A stretch of 40,920 nucleotides of DNA, taken from assembly GCA_013285595.1 (NCBI GenBank), contig JABDHF010000007.1, forward strand, positions 109-41,028, read 5' to 3'. Position 1 is the first letter of the stretch, and each line of letters begins with the position of its first letter. Below the pieces are notes generated by a model that saw only the letters and a program-made list of their open reading frames with translations, was not told where the DNA came from and did not search any database. Source of the stretch: Bacteroidota bacterium (lineage in GTDB: Bacteria > Bacteroidota > Bacteroidia > Chitinophagales > Chitinophagaceae). A program made the translations under genes and the position numbers. This document shows, in pieces, positions 33,965 to 40,830 of the stretch.

Positions 33965-35338
33965 ATGCCAGACATGATCACCACCATTAACCCGGCTAAC
34001 GGGCAAGAACTAGCCACTTACGACATTACCGACGACGCGAAAGTAGAGAAAGCGCTGAAGCAGGCAAGGAAGACATTTGAAGAATGGCGCAGGCTGCCCT
34101 TTAATAAAAGGGCGCCGGTGCTGAAAAATATAGCCAAACAGTTAAGGAAAGAAAAAGAGACGCTGGCCATGCTGGCTACGCTGGAAATGGGCAAGCCCAT
34201 ACAGCAAAGCCGCGACGAGGTGGAAAAATGCGCCAAGGCGCTGGAGTTTTATGCAAAAGAGGGCGCTAACTTTTTGGCAAATGAGATGGTGGAGACCGAT
34301 GCGCGCAAGAGCTATGTGGCCTTTCAGCCGCTGGGCGTGGTGCTGGCTATAATGCCGTGGAATTTTCCTTACTGGCAGGTATTCCGCGCTATGGCGCCTA
34401 CTATAATGGCGGGTAATGTGATGGTGCTGAAACATGCGTCGAACGTATGTGCGTGTGCGCTGGCTATAGAAAGGGTAGTAGTAGAATCTGGCGCGCCTAA
34501 AGGATTGTTCCAGACGCTGATATTGCCATCGTCTAAAATAGAAGCGCTGATAGGTGACCCTGCAATAGCGGCAATAACGCTTACCGGCAGCACAGCGGCG
34601 GGCAGCAAAGTGGCAGAAGCGGCAGGCAGGAACCTGAAAAAACAGGTATTGGAACTGGGCGGCAGCGATGCCTATGTGATACTGGAAGATGCGGATATGG
34701 ATGTAGCCGTGGAGATAGCCGTGCGCGGCAGGCTGGTAAACAGCGGGCAGAGCTGCGTATCGGCAAAGCGGTTTGTGGTGGTGAAGGCTATACGTAAGGA
34801 ATTTGAACGCAGGTATACCGAGCAAATGAAAGCGGCCACTTATGGCAACCCCATGGATGTAACCAGCCGCATAGGCCCTCTGGCAAGAATAGACCTGCGC
34901 GACCAACTGCATGAGCAGGTAATAAAGAGCGTAGAGAAAGGAGCTAAGATATTGTGTGGCGGCTTTATACCCCCAGGGCCAGGAGCGTACTATCCGCCTA
35001 CGGTGCTGAACAATGTAAAGAAGGGGATGCCTGCTTATGAGGAGGAACTCTTTGGCCCGGTGGCAAGTGTGATAGAAGCTAAGGACGAGAAAGATGCGAT
35101 ACGCATAGCCAATGATTCCATCTACGGCCTGGGTGGCGGCATCATATCCCGCAACAGGGCGCGGGCCGAAAAACTGGCTGCCGAAGAGCTGGACGCGGGC
35201 AACTGCTTTGTGAACGAGTTTGTACACTCAGATGTGCGCCTGCCATTTGGCGGCACCAAGCTTAGCGGCTATGGGCGCGAGATAGGGACTTTTGGGATAC
35301 GGGAATTTGTGAATATTAAGACGGTGTTTGTGAAATGA
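33965..35338 (+). CDS. NAD(P)-dependent aldehyde dehydrogenase (succinate-semialdehyde type)
   Basis: The enzyme oxidises an aldehyde to the acid with NAD(P)+; the closest familiar pattern is succinate-semialdehyde dehydrogenase, the step from GABA degradation to succinate. The 457-residue length fits the short form of this group. Motifs are the oxyanion Asn133 in PWNFPYW, the cofactor loop TGSTAAG (208-214), the general base Glu230 in LELGGSDA, the nucleophile Cys264 in NSGQSCVSAKR, and the C-terminal LPFGGTKLSGYGRE. The N-terminal MPDMITTINP is usual; the second Met (residue 4) is an alternative start. It is divergent from the phosphohexomutase gene; a toxin-antitoxin pair follows. Confidence 0.94.
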   Translation: MPDMITTINPANGQELATYDITDDAKVEKALKQARKTFEEWRRLPFNKRAPVLKNIAKQLRKEKETLAMLATLEMGKPIQQSRDEVEKCAKALEFYAKEGANFLANEMVETDARKSYVAFQPLGVVLAIMPWNFPYWQVFRAMAPTIMAGNVMVLKHASNVCACALAIERVVVESGAPKGLFQTLILPSSKIEALIGDPAIAAITLTGSTAAGSKVAEAAGRNLKKQVLELGGSDAYVILEDADMDVAVEIAVRGRLVNSGQSCVSAKRFVVVKAIRKEFERRYTEQMKAATYGNPMDVTSRIGPLARIDLRDQLHEQVIKSVEKGAKILCGGFIPPGPGAYYPPTVLNNVKKGMPAYEEELFGPVASVIEAKDEKDAIRIANDSIYGLGGGIISRNRARAEKLAAEELDAGNCFVNEFVHSDVRLPFGGTKLSGYGREIGTFGIREFVNIKTVFVK

Positions 35339-35354
35339 TCAATGATAAAAACCG

Positions 35355-35362
35355 TAACTTTG
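35355..35362 (+). promoter_or_regulatory. -7 promoter box of the toxin-antitoxin operon
   Basis: TAACTTTG fits TAnnTTTG, 20 bases before the antitoxin ATG. A TTTG at 35327-35330 (24-base spacing) is a loose -33 candidate. Confidence 0.5.
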
Positions 35363-35382
35363 TAAAGCAAAACTGATATAGT

Positions 35383-35562
35383 ATGACTCAAGAAGTTGCT
35401 ATCGAAATGATTAAAAGCATGCCGCACGACTTTAATGTCGACGATCTGGTTGAGAAGCTTAACGTAATAGAAAAAATAGAGGAGGCGGAAAAAGATATTG
35501 CTGAGGGAAAAATTATTCCTCACTCTGAAATGCAAAGGCTTTTTGAAGAATGGAAGAAATAG
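35383..35562 (+). CDS. Antitoxin of a RelE/ParE-type toxin-antitoxin pair
   Basis: This 59-residue acidic protein (starts MTQEVAIEMIKSMPHDFNVDDL) ends at TAG 35560-35562. Helix-forming segments DLVEKLNVIEKIEEAEKDIAEG and SEMQRLFEEWKK match the antitoxins that pair with Bacteroidota RelE/ParE toxins: a dimer part and a C-terminal helix that wraps the toxin. It overlaps the toxin ATG by 13 bases, so translation is coupled. It is below the usual length cut-off of gene finders and could be missed. Confidence 0.8.
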   Translation: MTQEVAIEMIKSMPHDFNVDDLVEKLNVIEKIEEAEKDIAEGKIIPHSEMQRLFEEWKK

Positions 35563-35831
35563 TATGGTCAGCGCGGGCTTCTAAAGACGTTCATACTATT
35601 TACCAATATATAGCAATGGATTCTAAATTCCATGCTAATAAGTGGCTGGATAAAATTCGGGGTAGAATAAACCTGCTTCCTGAACAGCCATATATGGGTA
35701 GGGTAATTCCAGAAAAAAGTGACCCCAACCTTAGAGAGCTTATTGATGGTAATTACAGAATTATGTACAGGGTTTCGAAGAAGCAAATCGTCATATACAG
35801 GATTATGCATGCCTCAAGATTTTTCAAATAA
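35550..35831 (+). CDS. RelE/ParE-family toxin
   Basis: The 93-residue basic protein starts MEEIVWSARASKDVHTIYQYI and has the family pattern: first strand with V-x-W-S-x-x-A, a helix bundle (Y..IA.DS...A..W.DKI...I..L...P..GR), the LRELIDGNYRIMYRV strands, and the final strand IYRIMHASRFFK. This is the ParE/RelE branch that poisons DNA gyrase or cuts mRNA on the ribosome; motifs do not tell which. It is translated from within the end of the antitoxin gene. The pair looks complete and functional. Confidence 0.92.
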   Translation: MEEIVWSARASKDVHTIYQYIAMDSKFHANKWLDKIRGRINLLPEQPYMGRVIPEKSDPNLRELIDGNYRIMYRVSKKQIVIYRIMHASRFFK

Positions 35832-35836
35832 ATTTT

Positions 35837-36526
35837 ATGAAGTACAAATTCCATTTTCTTACACTCGTTATTGCCGGGCTTTGTATCTTCATCTTGTTTT
35901 TAAACGGTAGTAAACCTGCACACATGTACACATACCTCGCGCTTGGCGATTCTTATACTATAGGCGAACTGGTGCCTATGCAAGACAACTTTCCGCACCA
36001 GGCGGTGGCTTTGCTGAAGAAGCAAAATATTGATGTGGCCGACCCGGTGATCATAGCCACCACAGGCTGGACCACCGATGAGTTGGCAGCATCCATCCGT
36101 GAGCATAATATACAGGAGACGTTTTCTTTTGTGACTTTGCTGATAGGGGTGAATAACCAATACCGTGGCCGCAGCATTGAGAATTACTGTGAAGAATATA
36201 AGCAGCTGCTGGACCGCGCTATAGCCTATGCCGGCGGAAAACCGGAACATGTGTTTGTACTCTCCATACCTGACTGGGGCGCCACACCATTTGCCGAAGG
36301 CAAAGACAGGCAGAAAATAGCCCACGGAATAGATGAATACAATGCCGCCTGTAAAGGAATAACCCTTGCCGGCAAATGCCAGTACCTGGAAATAACCGCC
36401 AGCACCCGCGAGCACGGGCAAGACCGGCAATACATAGCCTCTGATGGGCTGCACCCATCGGGCAGGGAATATGCTGTGTGGGCAGAGCGGCTGGAGGATA
36501 TGGTGGGAAAAACGCTGAAGAAGTAA
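35837..36526 (+). CDS. SGNH/GDSL-family hydrolase
   Basis: The 229-residue enzyme has an N-terminal membrane anchor or signal (residues 5-23) and an SGNH esterase fold: block I ALGDSYT with Ser39, the Gly of block II in TTGWTTDE (Gly77), the Asn of block III in GVNNQ (104-108), and block V DGLHPS with Asp203 and His206. Such enzymes deacylate or de-esterify lipids, glycans or sugar acetates in the periplasm. It starts five bases after the toxin gene, which may be coincidental. The substrate cannot be named. Confidence 0.93.
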   Translation: MKYKFHFLTLVIAGLCIFILFLNGSKPAHMYTYLALGDSYTIGELVPMQDNFPHQAVALLKKQNIDVADPVIIATTGWTTDELAASIREHNIQETFSFVTLLIGVNNQYRGRSIENYCEEYKQLLDRAIAYAGGKPEHVFVLSIPDWGATPFAEGKDRQKIAHGIDEYNAACKGITLAGKCQYLEITASTREHGQDRQYIASDGLHPSGREYAVWAERLEDMVGKTLKK

Positions 36527-36634
36527 ATAATAATTCTCCCGGCATCATCAATGTTTTTTGCGTCAGAAAGTGCGGGTGGCCCTGTAGCGGCGGGTTATCC
36601 ACACCACCTTCATAACACATTAAGCAGGAATGCT

Positions 36635-36664
36635 TTTGCGGGCAAATTATTTATGTTATATTTG
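36635..36664 (+). promoter_or_regulatory. Complete Bacteroidota promoter for the NHL gene
   Basis: TTTG at 36635-36638 and TATATTTG at 36657-36664 are 18 bases apart. The ATG is 14 bases downstream. Confidence 0.7.
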
Positions 36665-36678
36665 ACCAAACATTTCTT

Positions 36679-38031
36679 ATGAAATATACGTTTTCTATAT
36701 GTTTTCTTGCCCTATCTCTTTTTTGTGCCACTGCTTATGGGCAGGTGCAGAAGATCAATACCATAGCTGGTAATGGCAGCGCTGCATTCAGCGGTGATGG
36801 CCACTCTGCCGTGGGCGCTTCTCTTTTTGGCCCCATAGCTGTGGCTGTAGATAGTGCAGAAAATGTGTATGTGGTTGATTATTATAACAACCGTGTACGC
36901 AGGGTGAGTGCCGCCACGGGTATCATTACTACAGTTGCCGGCAACGGTGTGCTGGGTAATAACGGCGATAACTCTTACGGCGCCAGCGCGGAGATATGCC
37001 CTTCGGGTATCGCCGTTGATAAAAATGGCAATGTATTCATTTCAGACGGCGCCAGTGGGGTAGTGCGTAAGCTAAATATGGCAACTGGTATCATAACAAG
37101 AGTAGCGGGTAATAATACATGGGGTTACAGTGGCGATGGCGCCGCTGCTACCGACGCTGCGCTACGTGCAAACCGCGGGCTGGCATTTGATAACAACGGC
37201 AACATGTTCATTGCCGATGCCGGCAACCACGTGGTGCGTATGGTAGATACCTTTGGTATCATCAGCACGGTGGCTGGTAACGATACTTCAGGCTTCTCTG
37301 GCGATGGTGGCGCTGCTACTGCTGCAAGGCTCGACTCTCCGTATGCTGTGGCTGCCGATGGTTTTGGCCGCCTGTACATAACTGACTATAAAAACAATGT
37401 AATACGCAGGGTAGACACAGGCAACATTATTACATATGCGGGTAATAATGCACTGCTGCCGGGTTTTACAGGAAGCAATATACCTGCTACCGATGCCCAG
37501 CTTAACTATCCGCAGGGTATTGCAGTAGACCCTAATGGTAACCTTTTTATCGCAGATGCCAACAATAACGTGATCCGCAAGGTAGATACCTTTGGGGTAA
37601 TAACTACAGTGGTGGGCAATGGCAGCCTGGGCTTTGGCGGTGACCTGGGCTATGTAACCGGGGCCAACCTGTTTAACCCCTACGGTGTAGCAGTAGACTA
37701 TAAAGGCCACATCTACATAGCTGATGCCAACAACGAGCGTGTAAGGAAGACATACCTTGCGACAGAAGGTGTGGCTAATGTGGCCGCGCCAGCGGCTATC
37801 AGCGCAAGCCCTAACCCATTCAATAATGAAGTAACGATCTCCGGCCTCGCTAAGGGAGATAAGGTGTGTATCTACGATGTCGCAGGCAGGCAGGTAAGCG
37901 GCCTAATAGCTATGACAGCAGCGGGAACCCATACCTTTACTATAAACGGCCTTGCTGCCGGGGTGTATATGGCCGTGGTGAGTAATGGAGATGGTGGTAA
38001 AAAGGCTACGATACAGCTGGTAAAGGAATAA
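36679..38031 (+). CDS. NHL-repeat protein with T9SS sorting domain (third paralogue)
   Basis: The 450-residue protein has a signal peptide (1-21, ending AYGQ), about six NHL repeats that fill residues 22-365 (variants of IAGNGSAAFSGDG, VAVDxxxNVYVVD and RVRRV), and a type A sorting domain in the last 80 residues (ISASPNPFNNEV, then VCIYDVAGRQV, then AAGVYMAVV, ending IQLVKE). It lacks the Ig-like region of the two larger paralogues, so it is the minimal propeller-plus-anchor form. Own complete promoter and own terminator. Confidence 0.93.
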   Translation: MKYTFSICFLALSLFCATAYGQVQKINTIAGNGSAAFSGDGHSAVGASLFGPIAVAVDSAENVYVVDYYNNRVRRVSAATGIITTVAGNGVLGNNGDNSYGASAEICPSGIAVDKNGNVFISDGASGVVRKLNMATGIITRVAGNNTWGYSGDGAAATDAALRANRGLAFDNNGNMFIADAGNHVVRMVDTFGIISTVAGNDTSGFSGDGGAATAARLDSPYAVAADGFGRLYITDYKNNVIRRVDTGNIITYAGNNALLPGFTGSNIPATDAQLNYPQGIAVDPNGNLFIADANNNVIRKVDTFGVITTVVGNGSLGFGGDLGYVTGANLFNPYGVAVDYKGHIYIADANNERVRKTYLATEGVANVAAPAAISASPNPFNNEVTISGLAKGDKVCIYDVAGRQVSGLIAMTAAGTHTFTINGLAAGVYMAVVSNGDGGKKATIQLVKE

Positions 38032-38054
38032 GTGTTTCCTGGATATATTATTTG

Positions 38055-38079
38055 CAAAGACGGCGTTAGCCGTCTTTGT
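38055..38079 (+). terminator. Rho-independent terminator
   Basis: CAAAGACGGC (38055-38064) pairs with GCCGTCTTTG (38069-38078) around a GTTA loop. Confidence 0.8.
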
Positions 38080-38116
38080 TCTTTAAATAGCTATAGTTAA
38101 TCTGATTTACAGCGTA

Positions 38117-38146
38117 TTGACTATAATTTATAAAAGCTTATTTTTG
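38117..38146 (+). promoter_or_regulatory. Promoter of the orphan antitoxin
   Basis: TATTTTTG (38139-38146) fits TAnnTTTG; a TTG (38117-38119) is 19 bases upstream as a weak -33. Confidence 0.45.
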
Positions 38147-38169
38147 TACTAGGCAAAACAGGTTGAAAA

Positions 38170-38376
38170 ATGGTCAATAAAAATCAATTTATTACTGATG
38201 CAGGCGGCAAAAAGGTGGCGGTGATATTGCCTGTAAAAGACTACGAAAAGATGCTGGACGAACTCGATGAATATGCTTGCATTAAAGCGTACGATAAAGC
38301 TAATAGCCGTAAGCAGGAGTTTATACCTGCGGCAGATATGTTTAAAGCCATAGAGCAAAAACGGAAACATAACTGA
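38170..38376 (+). CDS. Antitoxin-like protein without toxin (Phd/YefM or RelB type)
   Basis: The 68-residue protein starts MVNKNQFITDAGGKKVAVIL and continues PVKDYEKMLDELDEYACIKAYDKA. The pattern VILPVKDYEKMLDELDE is the one found in Bacteroidota antitoxins of RelE-like systems, with a beta DNA-binding start and a helix that follows. After the stop codon only MHFT and a TAG can be read where a toxin would begin, and a terminator follows at once, so the toxin gene is lost. The remaining gene may be a free antitoxin or a cross-acting regulator. Confidence 0.7.
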   Translation: MVNKNQFITDAGGKKVAVILPVKDYEKMLDELDEYACIKAYDKANSRKQEFIPAADMFKAIEQKRKHN

Positions 38377-38407
38377 TATGCACTTTACATAGGATTGCCA
38401 TTAAACA

Positions 38408-38438
38408 AAAAAGAGACGGCTCCACGCCGTCTCTTTTT
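38408..38438. terminator. Bidirectional terminator
   Basis: A 13-bp stem (38408-38420, 38426-38438) with A- and T-rich ends and the loop TCCAC lies between the convergent antitoxin and isomerase genes. Confidence 0.9.
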
Positions 38439-38458
38439 GTATCTATCCTAAAGGTATA

Positions 38459-38887
38459 TTATCCTATTGAAACCAGCTCTATTTCGAAGGTCAGGTCCTG
38501 GCCGGCGAGGGGGTGGTTGGCATCGAGCATTACTTTGTCGCCCGATACTTCTGTGATCACTACCGGGAACACATTGCCTGAGTTGTCGCCCATTTGCAGT
38601 TCCATGCCTACTTCAGGCTTCATATCGTCTGGAAATTCGGTGATCGGGTATTCCATTATCATATCGTCGTTGCGGTCGCCATAGGCGTCGGCTACGGGTA
38701 TATTCACCGTTTTCTTCTCGCCCGGCGCCATATCAAGCACTGCGTCGTCAAAGCCCTTGATCACCTGGCCACTGCCAGCGGTGAATTGCAGCGGTTCGCG
38801 GCCTTCAGAGCTATCGAATGTAGAGCCGTCAGATAATGTGCCGTGATAATGAACGTTTACCTTATCACCTTTTTTTACTTGTTGCAT
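38459..38887 (-). CDS. FKBP-type peptidyl-prolyl isomerase (SlyD-like)
   Basis: From the ATG at 38887 the protein has 142 residues (MQQVKKGDKVNVHYHG); a longer frame begins at 38920 but adds 11 atypical residues. It has the split FKBP fold of SlyD: an FKBP half (VNVHYHGTLSDGSTFDSS; QVIKGFDDAVLDM), an inserted flap (about 60-125, PVADAYGDRNDDM, MELQMGDNSGNVFPVVI), and the closing strand ANHPLAGQDLTFEIELV. SlyD proteins act as cytosolic folding helpers with isomerase activity. The His-rich metal tail of E. coli SlyD is absent. No signal peptide, unlike the secreted FKBP at 3991. Confidence 0.94.
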   Translation of the reverse strand: MQQVKKGDKVNVHYHGTLSDGSTFDSSEGREPLQFTAGSGQVIKGFDDAVLDMAPGEKKTVNIPVADAYGDRNDDMIMEYPITEFPDDMKPEVGMELQMGDNSGNVFPVVITEVSGDKVMLDANHPLAGQDLTFEIELVSIG

Positions 38888-39031
38888 AGATCGTGTTTGA
38901 AAAATAAATAAGGCTCGCAAGTTACATTAATATAACAAAGTGCAGTAATAATGTTTGGTTAACAGTGTAGATGGCGGAGGGTCAGCGGGATAGGGGTGTG
39001 TTTTTCGTGTTTTGGGATTAAATTTACAATA

Positions 39032-39625
39032 ATGAGTATAGAAACGCTTGAAGATATTGACCCTAGTAAGTCTTATACTTATGCTGATTATTATAGTTGG
39101 CGATTTGAAGAGCGGGTTGAATTAATAAAGGGGCGCGTTTTTCACCTTCCAACACCTTTCCGCATCCATCAGGCAACATCGGGCTACATTTTTATCGCAA
39201 TATATAATTATTTAGAAGATAAGGAATGGGAGCTATATAGTGCTCCATTTGACGTGCGGTTTCCAACTGATTCAAAGGACGATAAGGACATTATAACCGT
39301 TTTACAGCCTGATATATGTGTGGTATGCGACTTGTCAAAATTGGATGACCGTGGCTGCGTTGGTGCGCCGGATATAGTAATAGAGATACTGTCGCCGGGT
39401 AATAATGCGAAGGAACTGAAGAATAAATATGAAGTATACGAGGAGTCGGGCGTGAAGGAATATTGGGTAGTATCTCCGCAAAACAATACATTTATCGTGT
39501 ATACACTAATTGATGGTAGGTACGATGCATCTAGGCTCATGGTGGCTGGTGATGTGATCACTTCAGCTATTCTGCCGGGTTTTTCTTTAGATCTTGCTGC
39601 GCTGTTTGAGCATATTAGTAAATAG
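39032..39625 (+). CDS. Uma2-family (DUF820) putative restriction-like endonuclease
   Basis: From the ATG at 39032 the protein has 197 residues; an ATG at 38996 would add 12. The PD-(D/E)xK pattern of the Uma2/DUF820 family is visible: the N-terminal YSWRFEERVELIKGRVF, the core strands LQPDICVVCD and APDIVIEILSPGN (Asp and Glu), and the lysine after it (ELKNKYEVYEESGVKEYWV). Such genes occur in many copies in Cyanobacteria and in some Bacteroidota and may be DNA nucleases, but their role is not known. The next gene starts six bases after the stop codon. Confidence 0.88.
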   Translation: MSIETLEDIDPSKSYTYADYYSWRFEERVELIKGRVFHLPTPFRIHQATSGYIFIAIYNYLEDKEWELYSAPFDVRFPTDSKDDKDIITVLQPDICVVCDLSKLDDRGCVGAPDIVIEILSPGNNAKELKNKYEVYEESGVKEYWVVSPQNNTFIVYTLIDGRYDASRLMVAGDVITSAILPGFSLDLAALFEHISK

Positions 39626-39631
39626 AAGTTT

Positions 39632-40036
39632 ATGAAATTTGGTTTGAAGACTTTATTGTTTAAGACTTTTGTCCCGATTGTGTGCTTGGTCGGGTTCTTG
39701 TATATCTCGAACCATACTTCTGAAATCAAAACGGCCATATTAGTTTGGGTTACGTTTTCCATTGTAATTGGATTCTATTCTGTTTCAATTATTAAATTGT
39801 CAGATAATGAACTGGGGCTATTCTATATATTTAATCCCTTTAGACGTAAAATAATCATCCCATTTAATGAAATAAAACAGATTGGTTTTGGAACAGGAAT
39901 GAATACCATAACTATGGAAATACACTTCTCCGATAAAACCGATAGAATTGCTATTCAAGGGTTATTATTGGGTGAACAGAAAAGGCTAATCGACGAGCTT
40001 TGCAGGCGGAATATAGATGCCTTTGTTATTGGGTAG
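39632..40036 (+). CDS. Small membrane protein, possible PH-like domain
   Basis: The 134-residue protein has two membrane segments (about 7-26 and 33-52) and a beta-rich soluble part (55-134, IKLSDNELGLFYIFNPFRRKIIIPFNEIKQIGF) in the layout of bacterial PH-domain (bPH2) membrane proteins: strand pairs after two helices. The family assignment rests on layout, not on a motif. It begins six bases after the Uma2 gene, so the two are probably co-transcribed. Function unknown. Confidence 0.7.
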   Translation: MKFGLKTLLFKTFVPIVCLVGFLYISNHTSEIKTAILVWVTFSIVIGFYSVSIIKLSDNELGLFYIFNPFRRKIIIPFNEIKQIGFGTGMNTITMEIHFSDKTDRIAIQGLLLGEQKRLIDELCRRNIDAFVIG

Positions 40037-40054
40037 TTTTAACTCTCTTGGTCA

Positions 40055-40387
40055 TTAGGCAATAGCAATCCTGCTCTCCTGTTCTATCTGTTGGATTACG
40101 CCCGAACCAACAACTTTATCGCCTTCTAAAATAGAAAAAGAGTCCCCACTTTTTAAGTTTTGGCGGATATGGCGCGATGGGAGCAGTTTTATTATTGCAT
40201 TTGCTGTTTCGCCGGGTTGCAGCTCTTCTTTATCGATAAATGATATCTCGCCGGAAAAGTGCTGAAGCGTATTAAATGCAAAAGACGGCCTGTAATGGTT
40301 ATACACAGGTTTTTTTCTGCCTCCATTTTCTGTTGGGAAAAGTGACAGTATTGCTGTGAAATTATATGCAATTTTATATGGTGTCAT
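40055..40387 (-). CDS. EF-Tu domain III-like protein
   Basis: The start ATG at 40387 overlaps the upstream stop codon by four bases (ATGA) and gives 110 residues (a frame 10 codons longer is less likely). The sequence reads like the C-terminal beta-barrel of elongation factor Tu: GGRKKPVYNHYRPSFAF, then SGEISFIDKEELQPGETANAIIKL, then SGDSFSILEGDKVVGSGVIQQI. There is no GTPase domain. Small EF-Tu-like proteins are scattered in bacteria with no settled function. The coupling to the ART-like gene suggests they work together, perhaps as a partner or a mimic of EF-Tu (inference). Confidence 0.75.
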   Translation of the reverse strand: MTPYKIAYNFTAILSLFPTENGGRKKPVYNHYRPSFAFNTLQHFSGEISFIDKEELQPGETANAIIKLLPSRHIRQNLKSGDSFSILEGDKVVGSGVIQQIEQESRIAIA

Positions 40388-40710
40388 ATTGTTTCCTGTT
40401 CTACAAATATAACGCATTTATTAAAGGTGAGCAAATGATCTTCATGTATGTTTACTGCATCGAACCCGTCTAAAATCATATTACTATGAGGGACGTTATT
40501 GAAACATTCTTTGTCAATGTCAATGATCAATAGATACTCATATGGAGGGTCGTATTGTTGCAATATAGAGTTAGATACAAACTCATTTATCGCATCACGG
40601 GATTTGAAAAATTGTTTTGCCTCAAGCGTATTTTGTCCTGTCCTAAAAATGCCATCACTATCAAAATCCTGCTTTTCAAGCCGTGAAATTGCCCTATATA
40701 GTGTGATCAT
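40384..40710 (-). CDS. Hypothetical protein with possible ADP-ribosyltransferase-like fold
   Basis: The 108-residue protein starts MITLYRAISRLEKQDFDSDG and contains IFRTGQNTLEAKQFFKSRDA, a middle strand YEYLLIIDIDKECF and an end segment FDAVNIHEDHLLTFNKCVIF. The order LYR, then GxNTLEAKxF, then a Glu near IHEDHL resembles the R-S/T-E order of small ADP-ribosyltransferase-fold toxins, in which a polar residue follows the NxLExKxF turn. The match is by eye and could be wrong. Its gene is immediately followed, with a four-base overlap, by the EF-Tu-like gene. No signal peptide. Confidence 0.6.
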   Translation of the reverse strand: MITLYRAISRLEKQDFDSDGIFRTGQNTLEAKQFFKSRDAINEFVSNSILQQYDPPYEYLLIIDIDKECFNNVPHSNMILDGFDAVNIHEDHLLTFNKCVIFVEQETI

Positions 40711-40816
40711 TCTAAATTTTATGGCTTATAAAAACGGCTAATATACAAAAAGTTATACCATGACGAATGTGTTGTAACGCTGATAATTTTTTACATCCCC
40801 CTTTTAACTTTTGCCT

Positions 40817-40824
40817 TACTTTTG
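40817..40824 (+). promoter_or_regulatory. -7 promoter box of the right-end gene
   Basis: TACTTTTG fits TAnnTTTG, six bases before the ATG at 40831; the leader would be very short. Confidence 0.4.
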
Positions 40825-40830
40825 GCATCT

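Noticed and set aside
34142-35227. 361-codon minus-strand frame in the aldehyde dehydrogenase gene
   Set aside because: Long but His/Tyr/Arg-rich and fully inside a gene with a complete set of catalytic motifs.
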